64,000 nucleotides of DNA from Sulfuritalea sp. (GCA_016710465.1 JADJVS010000014.1:1240001-1304000); one strand, 5' to 3'; counted from the stretch's first letter, positions 26,831 through 36,504 are shown. The notes: generated by a model from the sequence alone, not told the origin. Numbers and translations are program-made.

Positions 26831-28661
26831 AATCCACCATCGCCAGCTCGAACAGCTCCCGCTTCAGGGTCAGCGAGCGCGGCATGCGACTCTTGAGCTT
26901 GTCGAACCACTCGGCGTGCAGCTTGAGCTCCTCGCGCCAGGCATCGGTATCGATCGTCGTCAGTTGTTCGAACTGCTCCTTGGTGACGTCCTCGCTGCCG
27001 CTCCAGTCAAGATCCTCGAAGCGCGGCATCCAGCCCAGCGCGGACTGGCGGGCATCCGCCTTGCCATCGCAACGCCCGACGATCCACTTCAGGACGCGCA
27101 TGTTCTCGCCAAACCCCGGCCACATGAAATTGCCATCGGCGTCCTGGCGGAACCAGTTGACGGTGAAGATGCGCGGCGCGTGCTCCACCTGATGGCCGAT
27201 GCGCAGCCAGTGGTTGAAGTAGTCGCCCATGTGGTAACCGCAGAAGGGCAGCATGGCAAAGGGATCGCGGCGTACCACGCCTTGCGCGCCGACGGCCGCG
27301 GCCGTGGTCTCGGAGCCGAGTGTGGCGGCCATGTAGACGCCGTAGTTCCAGTTGAAGGCCTCGAACACCAGCGGCACAGTAGTGGAGCGGCGGCCGCCGA
27401 AGATGAAGGCCGAGATCGGCACGCCGGCGGGACTTTCCCAATCCGTGTCGATCGACGGACACTGGGCCGCCGGCGCGGTGAAGCGGGAATTAGGGTGTGC
27501 CGCCTTGCGTCCGGTTTCCTTGGCGATTGCCGGGGTCCAGTCCTGGCCCTGCCAGTCGATGCAGTGGGCGGGTGGTTCCTTGCTCATGCCTTCCCACCAG
27601 ACATCGCCGTCGTCGGTCAGCGCGACATTGGTGAAGATGATGTTCTCCTTCAGCGTCGCCATGGCATTGAAATTGGTCTTCTCGCTGGTGCCCGGAGCGA
27701 CGCCGAAGAAGCCGGCCTCCGGGTTGATCGCGTAAAGACGCCCGTCCGCGCCGGGCTTGATCCAGGCGATGTCGTCGCCGACCGTGGTGACCTTCCAGCC
27801 GCCGAGACTTTGCGGCGGAATCAGCATGGCGAAGTTGGTCTTGCCGCAGGCCGAGGGGAAGGCCGCGGCGACGTAGGATTTCTTGCCCTCGGGCGATTCG
27901 ACGCCGAGGATCAGCATGTGCTCGGCCAACCAGCCTTCATCACGCGCCATGGTCGACGCGATGCGCAGGGCGAAGCACTTCTTGCCCAGCAGGGCGTTGC
28001 CGCCGTAGCCGGAACCGAAGGACCAGATCTCGCGCGTCGCGGGGAAATGGCAGATGTACTTGGTCTTGTTGCAGGGCCACTTGACGTCCTTCTGACCGGC
28101 TTCGAGCGGATGGCCGACGCTGTGCAGGCAGGGCACGAATACGCCGTCGCTGCCGAGCTGGTCGAGCACGGCGCGACCCATGCGCGTCATGATGCGCATG
28201 TTGATCACGACGTAGGGGCTGTCCGAAAGCTCCACGCCGATGTGGGCGATCGGCGAGCCGATGGGTCCCATGGAGAAGGGCACGACATACATCGTGCGTC
28301 CGCGCATGCAGCCCTTGAACAGGCCCCGCAGGGTCTCCTTCATTTTGTCCGGGTGTTCCCAATTGTTGTTCGGGCCGGCCTCGTCGGCGTCGGGCGTGCA
28401 GACAAAAGTGCGATCCTCGACCCGGGCCACGTCGGACGGATCCGACTGCACCAGATAGGAATTTTTGCGTTTGGCCGGATTGAGCTTGACCATGCTGCCG
28501 CCGGCGATCATTTGCTCGCACAGCTTGTCCGACTCTTCCTGGGTGCCGTCACACCAGACGATGGCATCCGGTTCGGTAAGCGCCGCAACTTCAGCGACCC
28601 ACGCGCTCAGCCGGGCGTGTTTGACATAGGCGGGGGCGGCATGGCTTTTGGACTGGTTCAT
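26829..28661 (-). CDS. pckG: Phosphoenolpyruvate carboxykinase (GTP)
   Basis: 610 residues, normal for the GTP type. It converts oxaloacetate and GTP to PEP, CO2 and GDP in gluconeogenesis. The kinase-1a motif FPSACGKTNFAM carries the reactive Cys and the P-loop Lys; substrate and Mn2+ segments RTMYVVPFSMGP, FGSGYGGNALLGKKC and FGGRRSTTVPLVFE are all present. The ATG at MNQSKSHAAP gives the family length; upstream codons have no similarity. It is divergent from maeB: together they link oxaloacetate, PEP, malate and pyruvate. Confidence 0.97.
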   Translation of the reverse strand: MNQSKSHAAPAYVKHARLSAWVAEVAALTEPDAIVWCDGTQEESDKLCEQMIAGGSMVKLNPAKRKNSYLVQSDPSDVARVEDRTFVCTPDADEAGPNNNWEHPDKMKETLRGLFKGCMRGRTMYVVPFSMGPIGSPIAHIGVELSDSPYVVINMRIMTRMGRAVLDQLGSDGVFVPCLHSVGHPLEAGQKDVKWPCNKTKYICHFPATREIWSFGSGYGGNALLGKKCFALRIASTMARDEGWLAEHMLILGVESPEGKKSYVAAAFPSACGKTNFAMLIPPQSLGGWKVTTVGDDIAWIKPGADGRLYAINPEAGFFGVAPGTSEKTNFNAMATLKENIIFTNVALTDDGDVWWEGMSKEPPAHCIDWQGQDWTPAIAKETGRKAAHPNSRFTAPAAQCPSIDTDWESPAGVPISAFIFGGRRSTTVPLVFEAFNWNYGVYMAATLGSETTAAAVGAQGVVRRDPFAMLPFCGYHMGDYFNHWLRIGHQVEHAPRIFTVNWFRQDADGNFMWPGFGENMRVLKWIVGRCDGKADARQSALGWMPRFEDLDWSGSEDVTKEQFEQLTTIDTDAWREELKLHAEWFDKLKSRMPRSLTLKRELFELAMVD

Positions 28662-28986
28662 GGCGAAAAAATCTCCGGGCTGATTGTGAATTCGTGCCGC
28701 CCAGGCGGCCGATCGAGCGATTGGGATCGGCTGACCTGGCGGCTGTCCGGGGCCCACGGACGGGTGGTCCGCCCACGGAAGCGACGAAGGCCGGATTATC
28801 CCACATTCGCCCAGCCACCGTCCCGCTTCGGCCCGGCGCAAGCCCGTGCGGGCGAAGCTGGGGGTTTCGCGGTGTTGTTCTGGAGTCGCAGCGGAAATTG
28901 ACGGATCGCCGAAAGTCGGCGCTGGCGCCACGGCGCTACAATCGGCGCCACGACATTGAAAACCAACGAATCCAAGAGGAGCAAGC
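28662..28986. other. Intergenic region between divergent pckG and maeB
   Basis: 325 bp holding the promoters of both genes. Before maeB a TACAAT hexamer stands at 28937-28942, with a copy of the dispersed repeat directly abutting it. A TTGACG at about 28898 is too far (over 30 bp) to be its -35 element. No gene and no clear operator are seen. Confidence 0.5.
28912..28935 (-). repeat. Dispersed repeat copy next to the maeB promoter
   Basis: Contains AAGTCGGCGCTGGCG and ends CACGGCG, one base before the putative -10 hexamer of maeB. It differs from the usual form at two or three positions. Confidence 0.6.
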
Positions 28987-31275
28987 ATGGACGAACGTCT
29001 CCGCGCCGCGGCGCTGGAATATCACCTTTACCCCCAGCCCGGCAAGATCGCCGTCACGCCGACCAAGGCGCTGACCAACCAGGCCGACCTGTCGCTCGCC
29101 TATTCCCCCGGTGTCGCCGCCGCCTGCGACGAAATCGTGCGCGACCCGTCCACCGCCGCGCTCTATACCTCGCGCGGCAACCTGGTCGCGGTGATCAGCA
29201 ACGGCACTGCCGTGCTCGGCCTGGGCAACATCGGGCCGCTGGCCGGCAAGCCGGTGATGGAAGGCAAGGGCGTGCTGTTCAAGAAGTTCGCCGGCATCGA
29301 TGTGTTCGACATCGAGGTGGCGGAGAACGATCCGGACAAGCTGGTGGACATCATCGCCTCGCTGGAGCCGACCTTCGGCGGCATCAATCTCGAAGACATC
29401 AAGGCGCCGGAGTGCTTCTACGTCGAATCCAAACTGCGCGAGCGCATGAAGATCCCGGTCTTCCACGACGACCAGCACGGCACGGCCATCATCGCCGCCG
29501 CCGCGGTGCTCAACGGCCTGCGCGTGGTGAACAAGGACATCGCCAAGGTCAAGCTGGTCTGTTCCGGCGCCGGCGCCGCCGCGATCGCCTGCCTCGACCT
29601 GCTGGTCAGCCTGGGCCTCGATCCGAAGAATGTCTACGCCGTCGACAGCAAGGGCGTGATCCACACCGGGCGCCTCAGTGAGCAAGGCGGCCTCGATCCG
29701 TCCAAGGCGCGCTACGCGCAGAAGACCGACGCGCGCAGCCTGGGCGACGCCATGCCCGATGCCGATGTGTTCATGGGCCTGTCCACCGCCGACGTGCTGA
29801 AGCCCGAGATGGTCAAGACCATGGCGCGCGACCCGATCATCCTCGCCATGGCCAATCCCGACCCCGAGATCCGGCCGGAACAGGCCAAGGCCGTGCGGCC
29901 GGACGCGATCATCGGCACCGGCCGCTCGGACTACCCGAACCAGGTCAACAATGTGCTCTGCTTCCCCTTCATGTTTCGCGGTGCGCTCGACGTCGGCGCC
30001 ACCACCATCAACGAGGCCATGAAGGTCGCGGCGGTGCGCGCCATCGCCGAACTGGCGCACGCCGAGCAGTCCGAGGTGGTCACCGCCGCCTATGGCACCG
30101 AGGATCTCGCCTTCGGCCCCGAATACCTGATCCCCAAGCCTTTCGATCCGCGCCTGATCATCAAGGTCGCGCCGGCCGTGGCCAAGGCGGCGATGGATTC
30201 CGGCGTTGCCACGCGTCCGATCGAGGACATGGAGCGCTACCGCGACAAGCTAAACGATTTTGTCTACCACACCGGTCTCCTGATGCGCCCGGTGTTCGCC
30301 ACGGCCAAGAAGGCGCCGGCGCGCATCGTCTTCTGCGAAGGCGAGGACGAGCGCGTGCTGCGCGCCGCCCAGACCGTGGTCGACGAAGGGCTGGCGAAGC
30401 CGATCCTGATCGGGCGCCCCGAGGTGGTCGGCCAGCGCATCACGCGTTATGGCCTGCGCATCCGCGCCGGCGAGCATTTCGAGCTGGTCAATCCGGATTC
30501 CGACCCGCGCTACAAGGAGCTCTGGCAGGACTACTACGAGCTGACCTGCCGCAAGGGCGTCGGCATCGAATACGCCAAGCGCGAAATGCGTCGCCGCACC
30601 ACGCTGATCGGCGCCATGCTGTTGCGCCACAACTACGCCGACGGCATCCTCTGCGGCACCTTCGGCAAGCACTCGCAGCACTTGCGCTACATCGAGGACG
30701 TGATCGGCCGCAAGCCCGGTATCGAGCATTTCTACGCCATGAACATGCTGGTGCTGCCCAAGCGCACGCTGTTCATCGGCGACACTTACATCAACTACGA
30801 CCCGACCGCCGAGCAACTGGCGGAACTGACGCGCCTGGGCGCCGAGGAAGTGCGCCGCTTCGGCCTGACGCCGCGCGCCGCGCTGCTGTCGCATTCCAAC
30901 TTCGGCGCCGAGGACACGCCGACCGCGATCAAGATGCGGCGCGCGCTGGAAATCCTGCGCAAGACAGCGCCGGACCTCGAAGTCGATGGTGAGATGCACG
31001 GCGACACCGCGCTCTCGGCCGAGATCCGGCGCCAGGTCTTCCCCAACTCGACGCTGACGGGGCAGGCCAACCTGCTGATCATGCCGACGCTGGATGCCGC
31101 CAACATCGCCTTCAACCTGCTCAAGACCTCGGCCGGCGATGGCCTCACCGTCGGCCCGATGCTGCTCGGCGCGGCGCGCCCGGTGCATGTCCTGACGCCG
31201 ACCGCGACGGTCCGCCGCATCGTCAACGTCACCGCCCTGCTCTCGGTGGAGGCGCAGACCCGGAGTTCGGCCTGA
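28987..31275 (+). CDS. maeB: NADP-dependent malic enzyme with C-terminal phosphotransacetylase-like domain
   Basis: 762 residues, like E. coli MaeB (759). It decarboxylates malate to pyruvate with NADP+. Residues 1-430 hold the malic enzyme: LAYSPGVAAACDEI, ECFYVESKLRERM, the divalent-metal segment FHDDQHGTAIIAAAAVLNG and the nucleotide fold VCSGAGAAAIACLDLL. Residues from about 430 are a phosphotransacetylase-type domain (RIVFCEGEDERVLRAAQ, NLLIMPTLDAANIAFNL, GPMLLGAARPVHVL) that is usually regulatory, sensing acetyl-CoA, rather than catalytic. AAGAGGA precedes the ATG. Confidence 0.95.
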   Translation: MDERLRAAALEYHLYPQPGKIAVTPTKALTNQADLSLAYSPGVAAACDEIVRDPSTAALYTSRGNLVAVISNGTAVLGLGNIGPLAGKPVMEGKGVLFKKFAGIDVFDIEVAENDPDKLVDIIASLEPTFGGINLEDIKAPECFYVESKLRERMKIPVFHDDQHGTAIIAAAAVLNGLRVVNKDIAKVKLVCSGAGAAAIACLDLLVSLGLDPKNVYAVDSKGVIHTGRLSEQGGLDPSKARYAQKTDARSLGDAMPDADVFMGLSTADVLKPEMVKTMARDPIILAMANPDPEIRPEQAKAVRPDAIIGTGRSDYPNQVNNVLCFPFMFRGALDVGATTINEAMKVAAVRAIAELAHAEQSEVVTAAYGTEDLAFGPEYLIPKPFDPRLIIKVAPAVAKAAMDSGVATRPIEDMERYRDKLNDFVYHTGLLMRPVFATAKKAPARIVFCEGEDERVLRAAQTVVDEGLAKPILIGRPEVVGQRITRYGLRIRAGEHFELVNPDSDPRYKELWQDYYELTCRKGVGIEYAKREMRRRTTLIGAMLLRHNYADGILCGTFGKHSQHLRYIEDVIGRKPGIEHFYAMNMLVLPKRTLFIGDTYINYDPTAEQLAELTRLGAEEVRRFGLTPRAALLSHSNFGAEDTPTAIKMRRALEILRKTAPDLEVDGEMHGDTALSAEIRRQVFPNSTLTGQANLLIMPTLDAANIAFNLLKTSAGDGLTVGPMLLGAARPVHVLTPTATVRRIVNVTALLSVEAQTRSSA

Positions 31276-31332
31276 ACATGTCGCGCTCCCGGCACCCGCG
31301 CGTCGGCGTCGGCGCCTGAAGGCGCGTGCCGG

Positions 31333-32469
31333 ATGGACCAATCGCGCACCGCCCTGATCCTCACCGGGGGCGGTGCGCGGGCCGGTTACCAGGCCGGCGT
31401 GCTGAAGGCGATCCGCGAACTGCTGCCGGCGCCGCGGGAGAACCCGTTTCCCATCCTCTGCGGCACCTCGGCAGGCGCCATCAATGCCGCCTCCCTGGCG
31501 GTTTTCGCCGAGGATTTCGATGGCGGTGTCGACAACCTGCTGCGGGTCTGGGAGAACTTCACCGCCGATCAGGTCTATCGCGCCGACCCGGCGGGCATCG
31601 GCATCGCCGGCGCGCGCTGGCTGTCCGCGCTGGCGATCGGCTGGCTGACCCGCCGCGCGCCCCGCTCGCTGCTCGACAACGCGCCACTGCGGCATCTGCT
31701 TCACGAGGGCCTCGACTTCAGCCGCATCGCATGCGCGATCGAAAATGGCGCCCTACATTCCATCAGCATCACGTGCTCCGGATACTCGAGCGGGCAGAGC
31801 GTGAGTTTTTTCCAGTCCCGCCCCGGCCAGGAAGGCTGGCGCCGCAGCCAGCGCGTCGGCGCCGCGGCGGAAATCACGCTCGACCACCTGATGGCCTCGA
31901 GCGCGATTCCCTTCGTGTTCCCCGCGGTGCATATCAACCGCGAATGGTTCGGCGACGGTTCGATGCGCCAGGTCGCCCCGGTATCGCCGGCGATACACCT
32001 TGGCGCCGACCGGATTCTTGTCATCGGCGCCGGGCGCATGGCGGACGAGAACGCGCGTCCCGGCGGCGGCGGCTATCCTTCCCTGGCGCAGATCGCCGGC
32101 CACGCCTTGTCGAGCATTTTTCTTGACAGCATGTCGGTTGACCTCGAACGCATGAGCCGCATCAACCGCACGCTGAGCCTGATTCCGGAATCGTCCCGGG
32201 CCGAAAACGCCACGACGCTGCGCCCGATCGAGGTGCTGGTGATCGCACCATCGCAGCGCCTGGACCACCTGGCGGCCCGCCACGCCCAGGCACTGCCCTG
32301 GCCGGTGCGGACGCTGTTGCGCGGCATCGGCGCGATGAACGCCAACGGTGGTGCGCTGACCAGCTACCTGTTGTTCGAGCGGGCCTATACCCGCGCGCTG
32401 ATCGAGCTCGGCCATGCCGACACGCTGGCGCGAAGCGATGAAGTGCGCCGCTTTCTCCGTGCAAATTGA
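31333..32469 (+). CDS. Patatin-like phospholipase family protein
   Basis: 378 residues. The patatin landmarks are ALILTGGGARAGYQAGVLKA (oxyanion glycines), the nucleophile elbow GTSAG in CGTSAGAINAASL, and the dyad Asp in WFGDGSMRQVAPVS. The catalytic Ser-Asp pair implies lipid acyl hydrolase activity. It resembles the RssA/YlbK-type subgroup with a long C-terminal extension. No signal peptide, so probably cytoplasmic or membrane-peripheral. A CCGGCAC ... GTGCCGG inverted repeat lies between maeB and its start. Confidence 0.87.
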   Translation: MDQSRTALILTGGGARAGYQAGVLKAIRELLPAPRENPFPILCGTSAGAINAASLAVFAEDFDGGVDNLLRVWENFTADQVYRADPAGIGIAGARWLSALAIGWLTRRAPRSLLDNAPLRHLLHEGLDFSRIACAIENGALHSISITCSGYSSGQSVSFFQSRPGQEGWRRSQRVGAAAEITLDHLMASSAIPFVFPAVHINREWFGDGSMRQVAPVSPAIHLGADRILVIGAGRMADENARPGGGGYPSLAQIAGHALSSIFLDSMSVDLERMSRINRTLSLIPESSRAENATTLRPIEVLVIAPSQRLDHLAARHAQALPWPVRTLLRGIGAMNANGGALTSYLLFERAYTRALIELGHADTLARSDEVRRFLRAN

Positions 32470-32532
32470 TGTAGTCAATGAGGGTCCGACGCCAAGTCCT
32501 TTATTGGCAAGGCAAATGGCGCCAATAACACC

Positions 32533-32560
32533 TTGCGCGGTAGGCTTCCTCTGCTAGAAT
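32533..32560 (+). promoter_or_regulatory. Promoter of pbpG
   Basis: TTGCGC, a 16-base spacer and TAGAAT, 26 bp before the ATG. Just upstream an 8-bp inverted repeat TTATTGGC/GCCAATAA (32501-32528) could end the patatin transcript or bind a regulator. Confidence 0.55.
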
Positions 32561-32586
32561 CGAACGATAGTCGAATAGGCGTCCCG

Positions 32587-33537
32587 ATGAAAAAAGCACT
32601 CATGATGCTGTTGGCTTTGGCGATTGTTGCCGCCGGAGGAATGCCCTCCGATGCCCTGGCGAACGCCAAGAAAAAGCCTGTTGCAGCGAAGAAGACGCAT
32701 CCGCGCGTGGCCGGCAAGGCCAAGGGGCCGCAGGCGGGCAAATCGATCCAGCGTGGCGCGACGATGGATGATGCGCAGCGGCTTGCGCTGCAATCCTCGG
32801 CGGTACTGGTGCAGGATCAGGCGACCGGCGCGATCCTGCTGGAAAAGAACCCCAACGCCGTGCTGCCGATCGCTTCGATCACCAAACTCATGACGGCGAT
32901 GGTCGCGCTCGACGCCAGGCCCGACCTGAACGAACTGCTGTCGATCGGCGACGACGATGTGGACAATCTCAAGGGCACCCGCTCGCGACTGAAGGTTGGC
33001 ACCCACCTGTCGCGCGAGGAAATGCTGCGCCTGGCGCTGATGTCCTCCGAGAATCGCGCCGCGTCGGCCTTGTCCCGTCACTACCCCGGCGGCCGTGAGG
33101 CCTTCATTGCGGCGATGAACCAGAAGGCGCAGGCGCTGGGCTTGGGTGATACCCGTTTCGAGGATCCCACCGGGCTCACCGCCGCGAATGTTTCCAGCCC
33201 CCGCGATCTGGCGAAAATGGTCGATGCCGCCCATCGCTATCCCCTGATCCGCGAGTTCTCCACCACGTCGGAAGGCGAATTCAGCATCGCCGGGCGTGCC
33301 CAGCAATTCCGCAATACCAACACCCTGGTCAAGAGCCCGACCTGGGAAATCGGCCTGTCGAAGACGGGTTACATCAGCGAAGCCGGCAAGTGCCTGGTGA
33401 TGCAGGCCTGGCTCAACAACAAGCCGACCATCATCGTGCTGCTCGATTCCTGGGGCAAGCTAACCCGCATCGGTGATGCCAACCGCATCAAGCGCTGGGT
33501 TGAAAGCGCCTCGCTGAGTCGGCCCGCCGCCGGCTGA
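32587..33537 (+). CDS. pbpG: D-alanyl-D-alanine endopeptidase (PBP7/8 type, peptidase S11)
   Basis: 316 residues. A signal peptide (MKKALMMLLALAIVAAGG, cleavage near ALANA) is followed by a Lys-rich linker and the penicillin-binding fold. The three active-site motifs are intact: SITK (PIASITKLM), SEN (LMSSENRAA) and KTG (GLSKTGYIS). PBP7-type enzymes cut DD-crosslinks in peptidoglycan in the periplasm. Homologues lacking the C-terminal domain of PBP5 act as endopeptidases, and this protein ends shortly after the catalytic domain, in line with that. Confidence 0.92.
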   Translation: MKKALMMLLALAIVAAGGMPSDALANAKKKPVAAKKTHPRVAGKAKGPQAGKSIQRGATMDDAQRLALQSSAVLVQDQATGAILLEKNPNAVLPIASITKLMTAMVALDARPDLNELLSIGDDDVDNLKGTRSRLKVGTHLSREEMLRLALMSSENRAASALSRHYPGGREAFIAAMNQKAQALGLGDTRFEDPTGLTAANVSSPRDLAKMVDAAHRYPLIREFSTTSEGEFSIAGRAQQFRNTNTLVKSPTWEIGLSKTGYISEAGKCLVMQAWLNNKPTIIVLLDSWGKLTRIGDANRIKRWVESASLSRPAAG

Positions 33538-33550
33538 AGCCCCTGCATTG

Positions 33551-33584
33551 GCCAATTCGCCGCCTCCGGGCGGCGTTGGCTTTT
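33551..33584 (+). terminator. Terminator after pbpG
   Basis: GCCAA...CGCCGCC pairs with GGCGGCG...TTGGC (two unpaired T in the left arm), followed by TTTT. It starts 14 bp after the stop. Confidence 0.65.
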
Positions 33585-33719
33585 CCGGGCGGCCGTTGCG
33601 GGTTCCCCCGAGGCCTGTCGGCTGCTAGAATCTCCCGCAAAATCATGCGGCTGCAAGGTCGCACGCAGCGGCCGGACGCGCTCTGCCGGCCAGTTTCGAT
33701 ACCCTCCCGATAGCCGCCA

Positions 33720-34679
33720 ATGGTCCTCGCCGTGAATCCAGCTTCCAGCATCTCTAGTCCCGCACGCATCGTCATCGCCACGCGCGAATCGCGCCTCGCC
33801 CTCTGGCAGGCGGAACACGTGCGCAGTCTTCTGCAGCGGCTCTATCCGGCCTGCAGCGTCGAGCTGCTGGGCATGACCACTCGCGGCGACCAGATTCTCG
33901 ATCGGCCGCTGGCCAAGGTCGGCGGCAAGGGCCTGTTCGTCAAGGAGCTGGAGACGGCCCTGCTCGACGGCGCGGCCGACCTCGCCGTGCATTCCATGAA
34001 GGACGTGCCGATGACCATGGAGCCCGAGTTCTCGCTGGTCGCCATCGGCCCGCGCGAAGTGCCGCTCGATGCCTTCGTCTCCTCGAAATACGCCAGCCTC
34101 GAAGACCTGCCGCCGGGCGCCGTGGTTGGCACGTCCAGCCTGCGCCGCGAAGCCCAACTGCATGCGCGCTATCCTTACCTGGCGGTGACGCCCTTGCGCG
34201 GCAATCTCGACACGCGCCTGCGCAAGCTCGACGAAGGCCAGTTCGACGCCATCATCCTCGCCGCCGCCGGGCTCAAGCGCCTGGGCCTGGGCGAGCGCAT
34301 CCGGTCGGTGCTGGCGGCGGCCGATTCGCTGCCGGCGGCGGGGCAGGGCGCGCTGGGCATCGAGGCGCTGGCCTCCCGTCCCGAAGTCGCTGCCTGGGTG
34401 GCGCCGCTCAACGATCCGACCACCGCCGCCTGCGTGCGCGCCGAGAGGGCCGTGTCGCGGGCGCTGGCGGGCAGTTGCGAAGTGCCGCTTGGCGCCTATG
34501 CCGAAATGCAATCCGGAAAACTGCATCTGCGCGGCTTCGTCGCCTCGCCCGACGGCACCCGCATGGCGCACGCCGAGCTGACCGGTGTCGCCGATGATCC
34601 GGAGGCGCTCGGCCTGCGCCTGGCCGAAGACCTGCGTCGCCAGGGCGCGACCGAAATTCTGGCGGCGCTCGGCTCCTGA
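33720..34679 (+). CDS. hemC: Hydroxymethylbilane synthase (porphobilinogen deaminase)
   Basis: 319 residues. It joins four porphobilinogen units into hydroxymethylbilane. The family start RIVIATRESRLALWQAEHV lies at about residue 16; the catalytic Asp segment is DLAVHSMKDVP, arginines sit in GTSSLRREAQL and LRGNLDTRLRKL, and the cofactor Cys in ALAGSCEVPLGAYA. It heads hemC-hemD-hemX-hemY, with 2 bp to hemD. A TAGAAT hexamer at 33626 is a possible -10. A GTG four codons in is an alternative start. Confidence 0.96.
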   Translation: MVLAVNPASSISSPARIVIATRESRLALWQAEHVRSLLQRLYPACSVELLGMTTRGDQILDRPLAKVGGKGLFVKELETALLDGAADLAVHSMKDVPMTMEPEFSLVAIGPREVPLDAFVSSKYASLEDLPPGAVVGTSSLRREAQLHARYPYLAVTPLRGNLDTRLRKLDEGQFDAIILAAAGLKRLGLGERIRSVLAAADSLPAAGQGALGIEALASRPEVAAWVAPLNDPTTAACVRAERAVSRALAGSCEVPLGAYAEMQSGKLHLRGFVASPDGTRMAHAELTGVADDPEALGLRLAEDLRRQGATEILAALGS

Positions 34680-34681
34680 GC

Positions 34682-35464
34682 GTGAGCCTCGCCGGCCGCC
34701 ATGTGGTGGTGACGCGCCCGGCCGGGCAGGCCGCGCACTTCGCCACGGCCTTGAGCGAGGCCGGCGCGATCCCGGTGCTGTATCCCGTGCTTGAAATCCG
34801 CGACATCGAGGATCCGACGCCGCTGCTCGATGCCGCGATACGCCTCGACAGCTTCGATCTGGCCGTCTTCGTCAGCCCCAACGCGATCCAGAAAGCCCTT
34901 GCGGTGGTGCTGGCGCGCCGTACCTGGCCGTCCGGCCTGCGCGTGGCAACCATCGGCAAGAGCAGCGAGCGGGAACTGGCACGCCACGGCATCCACGACG
35001 TCATATCGCCGCCGCTGCGCTTCGACTCCGAAGCCCTGCTCGAGCTTCCCGAACTGATCGACGTTGCCGGCAAGCGGGTGATCATTTTCCGCGGCGACGG
35101 CGGGCGCGAGCTGCTGGGCGATACCCTGAAGGCGCGCGGCGCCAGCGTCGAATACCTGAGCTGCTATCGGCGCGGCAAGCCGGCGCTCGACCCCGCGCCG
35201 CTGCTCAAGCTCTGGGAAGAGGGCCGGCTCGATGCCGTGACCCTTACCAGCAGCGAGGGACTGCGCAATTTCTTCGACATGGTCGGCCGCCTCGGCCAGG
35301 CCTGGCTGCGCAAAACGCCGGCCTTCGTGCCGCATGCGCGCATCGCCGAACAGGCGCTGGCCCTGGGCCTGGCCCGGGTGGTGCCCACCGGCCCCGGCGA
35401 CGACGGCCTGATGGCCAGTCTCGTGCAATACTTCGCATCCCATGGAAACGGCCCCGCAAACTGA
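34682..35464 (+). CDS. hemD: Uroporphyrinogen-III synthase
   Basis: 260 residues from a GTG two bases after the hemC stop. It inverts ring D and cyclises hydroxymethylbilane. The family is poorly conserved, but VVVTRPAGQAAHFATALSEA, FVSPNAIQKAL, VIIFRGDGGRELLGDTL, YLSCYRRGKP and TLTSSEGLRNFFDM follow the normal order, and the length is right. Its end overlaps hemX by 23 bp. Confidence 0.93.
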   Translation: MSLAGRHVVVTRPAGQAAHFATALSEAGAIPVLYPVLEIRDIEDPTPLLDAAIRLDSFDLAVFVSPNAIQKALAVVLARRTWPSGLRVATIGKSSERELARHGIHDVISPPLRFDSEALLELPELIDVAGKRVIIFRGDGGRELLGDTLKARGASVEYLSCYRRGKPALDPAPLLKLWEEGRLDAVTLTSSEGLRNFFDMVGRLGQAWLRKTPAFVPHARIAEQALALGLARVVPTGPGDDGLMASLVQYFASHGNGPAN

Positions 35465-36497
35465 AATCACCCCGGAAACCAGCGGCTGGCGCGCGGCCCT
35501 GCGCCGCCCGGCGGTGCGCGTCGGCCTTGTCGCGCTGGTGATCATCGTCGCGCAATGGGTGGATACCCGCATGCAGGTGGCAAGCCTGCAACAGGAACTG
35601 GCGCGACGCCTGGCCGACAGTGAATCCATGGCCAGGGAAGGGCGAGGCCAGACACGGCAAATGCAGGAGTCGCTGGCGGCGCAGTTGGCCAAGATCAGTG
35701 TCCTCGAAGCCCGGCTCGCCGAAACGCAGAGCCAGGCCGTGGCGCTCGAAGCCATGTATCACGAGCTTTCCAGCAGCCGTGACGAGCGCCTGCTGGCCGA
35801 GGTCGAGCAGGCCGTTGTCATTGCCATGCAGCAGTTGCAGTTTTCCGGCAATGTCGAGGCGGCGCTGATCGCCCTGCAAGGCGCCGAGGGCCGCCTTGCG
35901 CGTTCGCTGCAGCCGCAGTTTCTTCCGGTGCGCAAACTGATCGCGCGTGACATCGAGCGCCTCAAGGGCATCCCGGGCGCCAACATCAGCGGCCTGTCGC
36001 TGAAGATAGAAAGCGTCGTCACCGCGGTCGATGGCCTGCCGCTGGCCTACGAGCAGCGACCCAAACCCGTGGCGCCCAAGGCCGGTGCCGACGCCAGGCC
36101 GGTGAACCTGGACTTCTGGCGGGAGCTGGGCGCGGAGCTGTGGCGCGAACTCCGCCAATTGGTGCGCATCGAGCGCATCGATCATGGCGATCCGGCCCTG
36201 CTGGCGCCGCAACAGAGTTATTTTCTGCGCGAAAACCTCAAGCTGCGGCTGCTCAACGCGCGCCTCGCGCTGTTGCAGCGCGACGGCCGTGTCTATCGAG
36301 AGGAAATTCGCCAGGCGCGCGAGCAGCTCGATCGCTATTTCGACGGCCGGGCCAAGCCGGTGCAGGCCGCGCAATCGACACTGGCCACCTTGGCGGGTAC
36401 CGACGTCAGCTTCGATCTGCCTGGCCTGGCCGAATCGCTGACCGTGCTGCGAAATCTCAAGCTGGCGCGCGAACGTCGCGTCGCCACCGCGAAGTAG
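35442..36497 (+). CDS. hemX: HemX, membrane-anchored protein of the haem operon
   Basis: 351 residues. One membrane helix (about 24-42, VRVGLVALVIIVAQWVD) is followed by a coiled coil (ASLQQELARRLADSESMARE and beyond) and a globular part with the family phrase FWRELGAELWRELRQLVRI and PQQSYFLRENLKLRLLNARL. Often annotated as uroporphyrinogen-III C-methyltransferase, but there is no SAM-binding methyltransferase motif; it probably organises haem enzymes at the membrane. It starts inside hemD and ends 7 bp before hemY. Confidence 0.9.
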   Translation: METAPQTEITPETSGWRAALRRPAVRVGLVALVIIVAQWVDTRMQVASLQQELARRLADSESMAREGRGQTRQMQESLAAQLAKISVLEARLAETQSQAVALEAMYHELSSSRDERLLAEVEQAVVIAMQQLQFSGNVEAALIALQGAEGRLARSLQPQFLPVRKLIARDIERLKGIPGANISGLSLKIESVVTAVDGLPLAYEQRPKPVAPKAGADARPVNLDFWRELGAELWRELRQLVRIERIDHGDPALLAPQQSYFLRENLKLRLLNARLALLQRDGRVYREEIRQAREQLDRYFDGRAKPVQAAQSTLATLAGTDVSFDLPGLAESLTVLRNLKLARERRVATAK

Positions 36498-36504
36498 CAA
36501 GGGC

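Noticed and set aside
26916..28901. 661-codon frame opposite pckG, and similar long frames opposite iorA (42010-43824) and the oxidoreductase operon (57549-59969)
   Set aside because: Antisense shadows of strongly conserved metabolic genes, with no start-site or family support.
28897..28942. TTGACG and TACAAT as a promoter pair split by a repeat insertion before maeB
   Set aside because: The distance is over 30 bp, and removing the repeat leaves well under 16 bp, so no normal spacing is restored.
31276..31332. Inverted repeat between maeB and the patatin gene as a terminator
   Set aside because: The stem CCGGCAC/GTGCCGG has no following T run and the spacing to the next start suits a shared transcript.
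35442..36497. HemX as a uroporphyrinogen-III methyltransferase
   Set aside because: No SAM-binding methyltransferase sequence is present; only a membrane helix, a coiled coil and the HemX domain.
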